Shown here one piece after another: positions 14,178-15,244 of a stretch of 15,244 nt of DNA (position 1 is its first letter; each line of letters begins with the position of its first letter). The position numbers were made by a program, and so were the translations under genes. The notes under the pieces were generated by a model. It was not told the DNA's origin. It did no database searches and saw nothing but the letters and a program-made list of their open reading frames with translations. The stretch is from JAYWAM01 sp043782425 (lineage in GTDB: Bacteria; Pseudomonadota; Gammaproteobacteria; Burkholderiales; Usitatibacteraceae): the NCBI GenBank assembly GCA_043782425.1, contig JAYWAM010000164.1, positions 1 through 15,244 on the forward strand. Direction: 5' to 3'.

Positions 14178-15244
14178 TCAGCGCCGCTCCACACTCAAAA
14201 CATCCGCCACCGCGCCTACCGTGCGCTTGACGCGCTCAATGATTTCTCCCGATGTGATTTGCAGCGTGAAGCGCATGAACGCTTGCGTGCCTTTTGAGAC
14301 TGTACTCACCGCAGTGACGTTGACTTTCTCGTGCGCAATCGCTTCGGAAATATCGCGCAGCAAACCTTGACGATCAGCGGCCACCACTTCGATGTCGGCG
14401 GAAAACCAGGTCGCGCCGGTGTTGCCCCATTGCGCCGGCATGAGCCGCTCGCGCTGCTCTGAAGCGAGCACGGTGATGTTACGGCAATCCTGGCGATGCA
14501 CAGTCACGCCGCGCGTGCGCGTGACGAAGCCGGTGATGGCATCGGGCGGCACCGGCTTGCAGCACTTGGCGATCAACGTGGCGATGTTATTCACGCCCAG
14601 CACCAGCACGCCCGAAGAGCTGGGCTTGTCGGGCTGCGCCACGGGAAGCAGCGCTTGCGGCGCTGCCGCAGGCTTAACACGCAGCGCGCTTTCCACCTGA
14701 TGCGGCGTGATCTCGCCACGCCCGAGCGCAGCAAGAAACTCGTCCACCTTGTCATGACTGAAACGCTGCGCCACGGTTTCGTGCTTGAGGCTGGTCTGCC
14801 CGGCGCGCTGTAATTCTTTTTCCAGCAAGGCGCGGCCATCGGCCAGGTCCTGCTCGAACGATTCCTTGTTAAACCACTGCCGTACCTTGGCCAGCCCGCG
14901 CGAGCTGGCGAGAAAACCCAGCTCGCGATTAAGCCAATCACGGCTCGGCGCACCGCTCTTGATGGTCATGATTTCCACGCACTGCGCGTTTTTCAGCGCA
15001 GTGTTGAGCGGAACGATATGACCGTCAATTTTGGCGCCACGGCAGCGATGGCCCAGATCGGTGTGAATATGGTAGGCAAAATCCACCGGCGTCGAACCGG
15101 CCGGCAGTTCCACAACGCGCCCTTGCGGCGAGAGCACATACACGCTGTCCTCGAACAAGTCCTCGCGCACTTTAGCGCTGATGCCGCCCGATGCGGCGAG
15201 CTCGTGCTTCCACTCGATGACCTCGCGCAGCCAGGCGATCTTGG
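14178..15244 (-). CDS. relA: GTP pyrophosphokinase RelA, C-terminal part (gene runs off the right edge)
   Basis: The visible 355 codons are the regulatory half of a long RelA/SpoT-family enzyme that makes (p)ppGpp on stalled ribosomes. Seen in order: the end of the linker after the synthetase domain (KIAWLREVIEWKHEL); the TGS domain (EDSVYVLSPQGRVVELPAG, then STPVDFAYHIHTDLGHRCRG); a helical domain with SRDWLNRELGFLASSRGLAK; the zinc-finger/CC region CCKPVPPDAITGF with VHRQDC; and a C-terminal ACT domain ending VLSVERR. The frame stays open from the GTG at 15170 to the right edge, so 15170 is not the true start. P-P-D after the Cys pair and the absence of hydrolase-type features in this half favour RelA over SpoT, but the decisive N-terminal half is outside the window. 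It is convergent with the TonB-like gene. Confidence 0.88.
   Translation of the reverse strand, partial: KIAWLREVIEWKHELAASGGISAKVREDLFEDSVYVLSPQGRVVELPAGSTPVDFAYHIHTDLGHRCRGAKIDGHIVPLNTALKNAQCVEIMTIKSGAPSRDWLNRELGFLASSRGLAKVRQWFNKESFEQDLADGRALLEKELQRAGQTSLKHETVAQRFSHDKVDEFLAALGRGEITPHQVESALRVKPAAAPQALLPVAQPDKPSSSGVLVLGVNNIATLIAKCCKPVPPDAITGFVTRTRGVTVHRQDCRNITVLASEQRERLMPAQWGNTGATWFSADIEVVAADRQGLLRDISEAIAHEKVNVTAVSTVSKGTQAFMRFTLQITSGEIIERVKRTVGAVADVLSVERR

Overview
The window looks like a chromosomal segment of a betaproteobacterium, plausibly of the Nitrosomonadales/Burkholderiales type. The reasons are the order dihydrolipoamide dehydrogenase then zapE, which usually closes the 2-oxoglutarate dehydrogenase operon in that class; a short ACT-containing SerA; DnaE1- and RelA-type proteins that read like betaproteobacterial versions; and GC-rich coding sequence with TACAAT/TAAAAT-type -10 boxes. 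The exact taxon cannot be fixed by eye. I see no tRNA, rRNA, transposase, phage gene or CRISPR array, and no gene-free stretch longer than about 220 bases.

Layout, left to right. 1-220 holds a nested inverted-repeat element. 221-3082 (+) is lpdA/odhL followed closely by zapE, whose product has an unusual C-terminal tail. 3165-7924 (-) carries an orphan TRAP-type periplasmic binding protein with a Tat-like signal and, transcribed before it, dnaE (DNA polymerase III alpha). 8104-10136 (-) is a two-gene, translationally coupled unit: a degenerate class III cyclase-like domain joined through one membrane span to a PEGA domain, then a tail-anchored Hanks-type Ser/Thr kinase. A small stand-alone cyclic-nucleotide-binding domain protein (10338-10694, +) is transcribed divergently from it. 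10759-10827 is a dRS3/REP-like inverted repeat pair, followed by serA (10886-12070, +). 12162-12566 (-) encodes a secreted protein consisting only of the FimV N-terminal head domain. Divergent from it is a TonB-like, proline-rich, repeat-containing inner-membrane protein (12776-14107, +) of unknown function. A heptanucleotide tandem repeat (14126-14167) separates it from the convergent 3' part of relA, which runs off the right edge.

How they work together. lpdA serves central carbon metabolism and zapE division under stress; dnaE serves replication, serA serine synthesis and relA the stringent response. These are ordinary housekeeping genes. The accessory-looking parts are the divergent signalling cluster at 8104-10694 and the divergent envelope pair at 12162-14107. 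The signalling cluster is the best candidate for an undescribed system: a probably inactive pseudo-cyclase, a receptor-like PEGA domain, an apparently complete protein kinase and a separate cNMP-binding module with an intact phosphate-binding cassette. That these four parts form one pathway is inference from gene order only.
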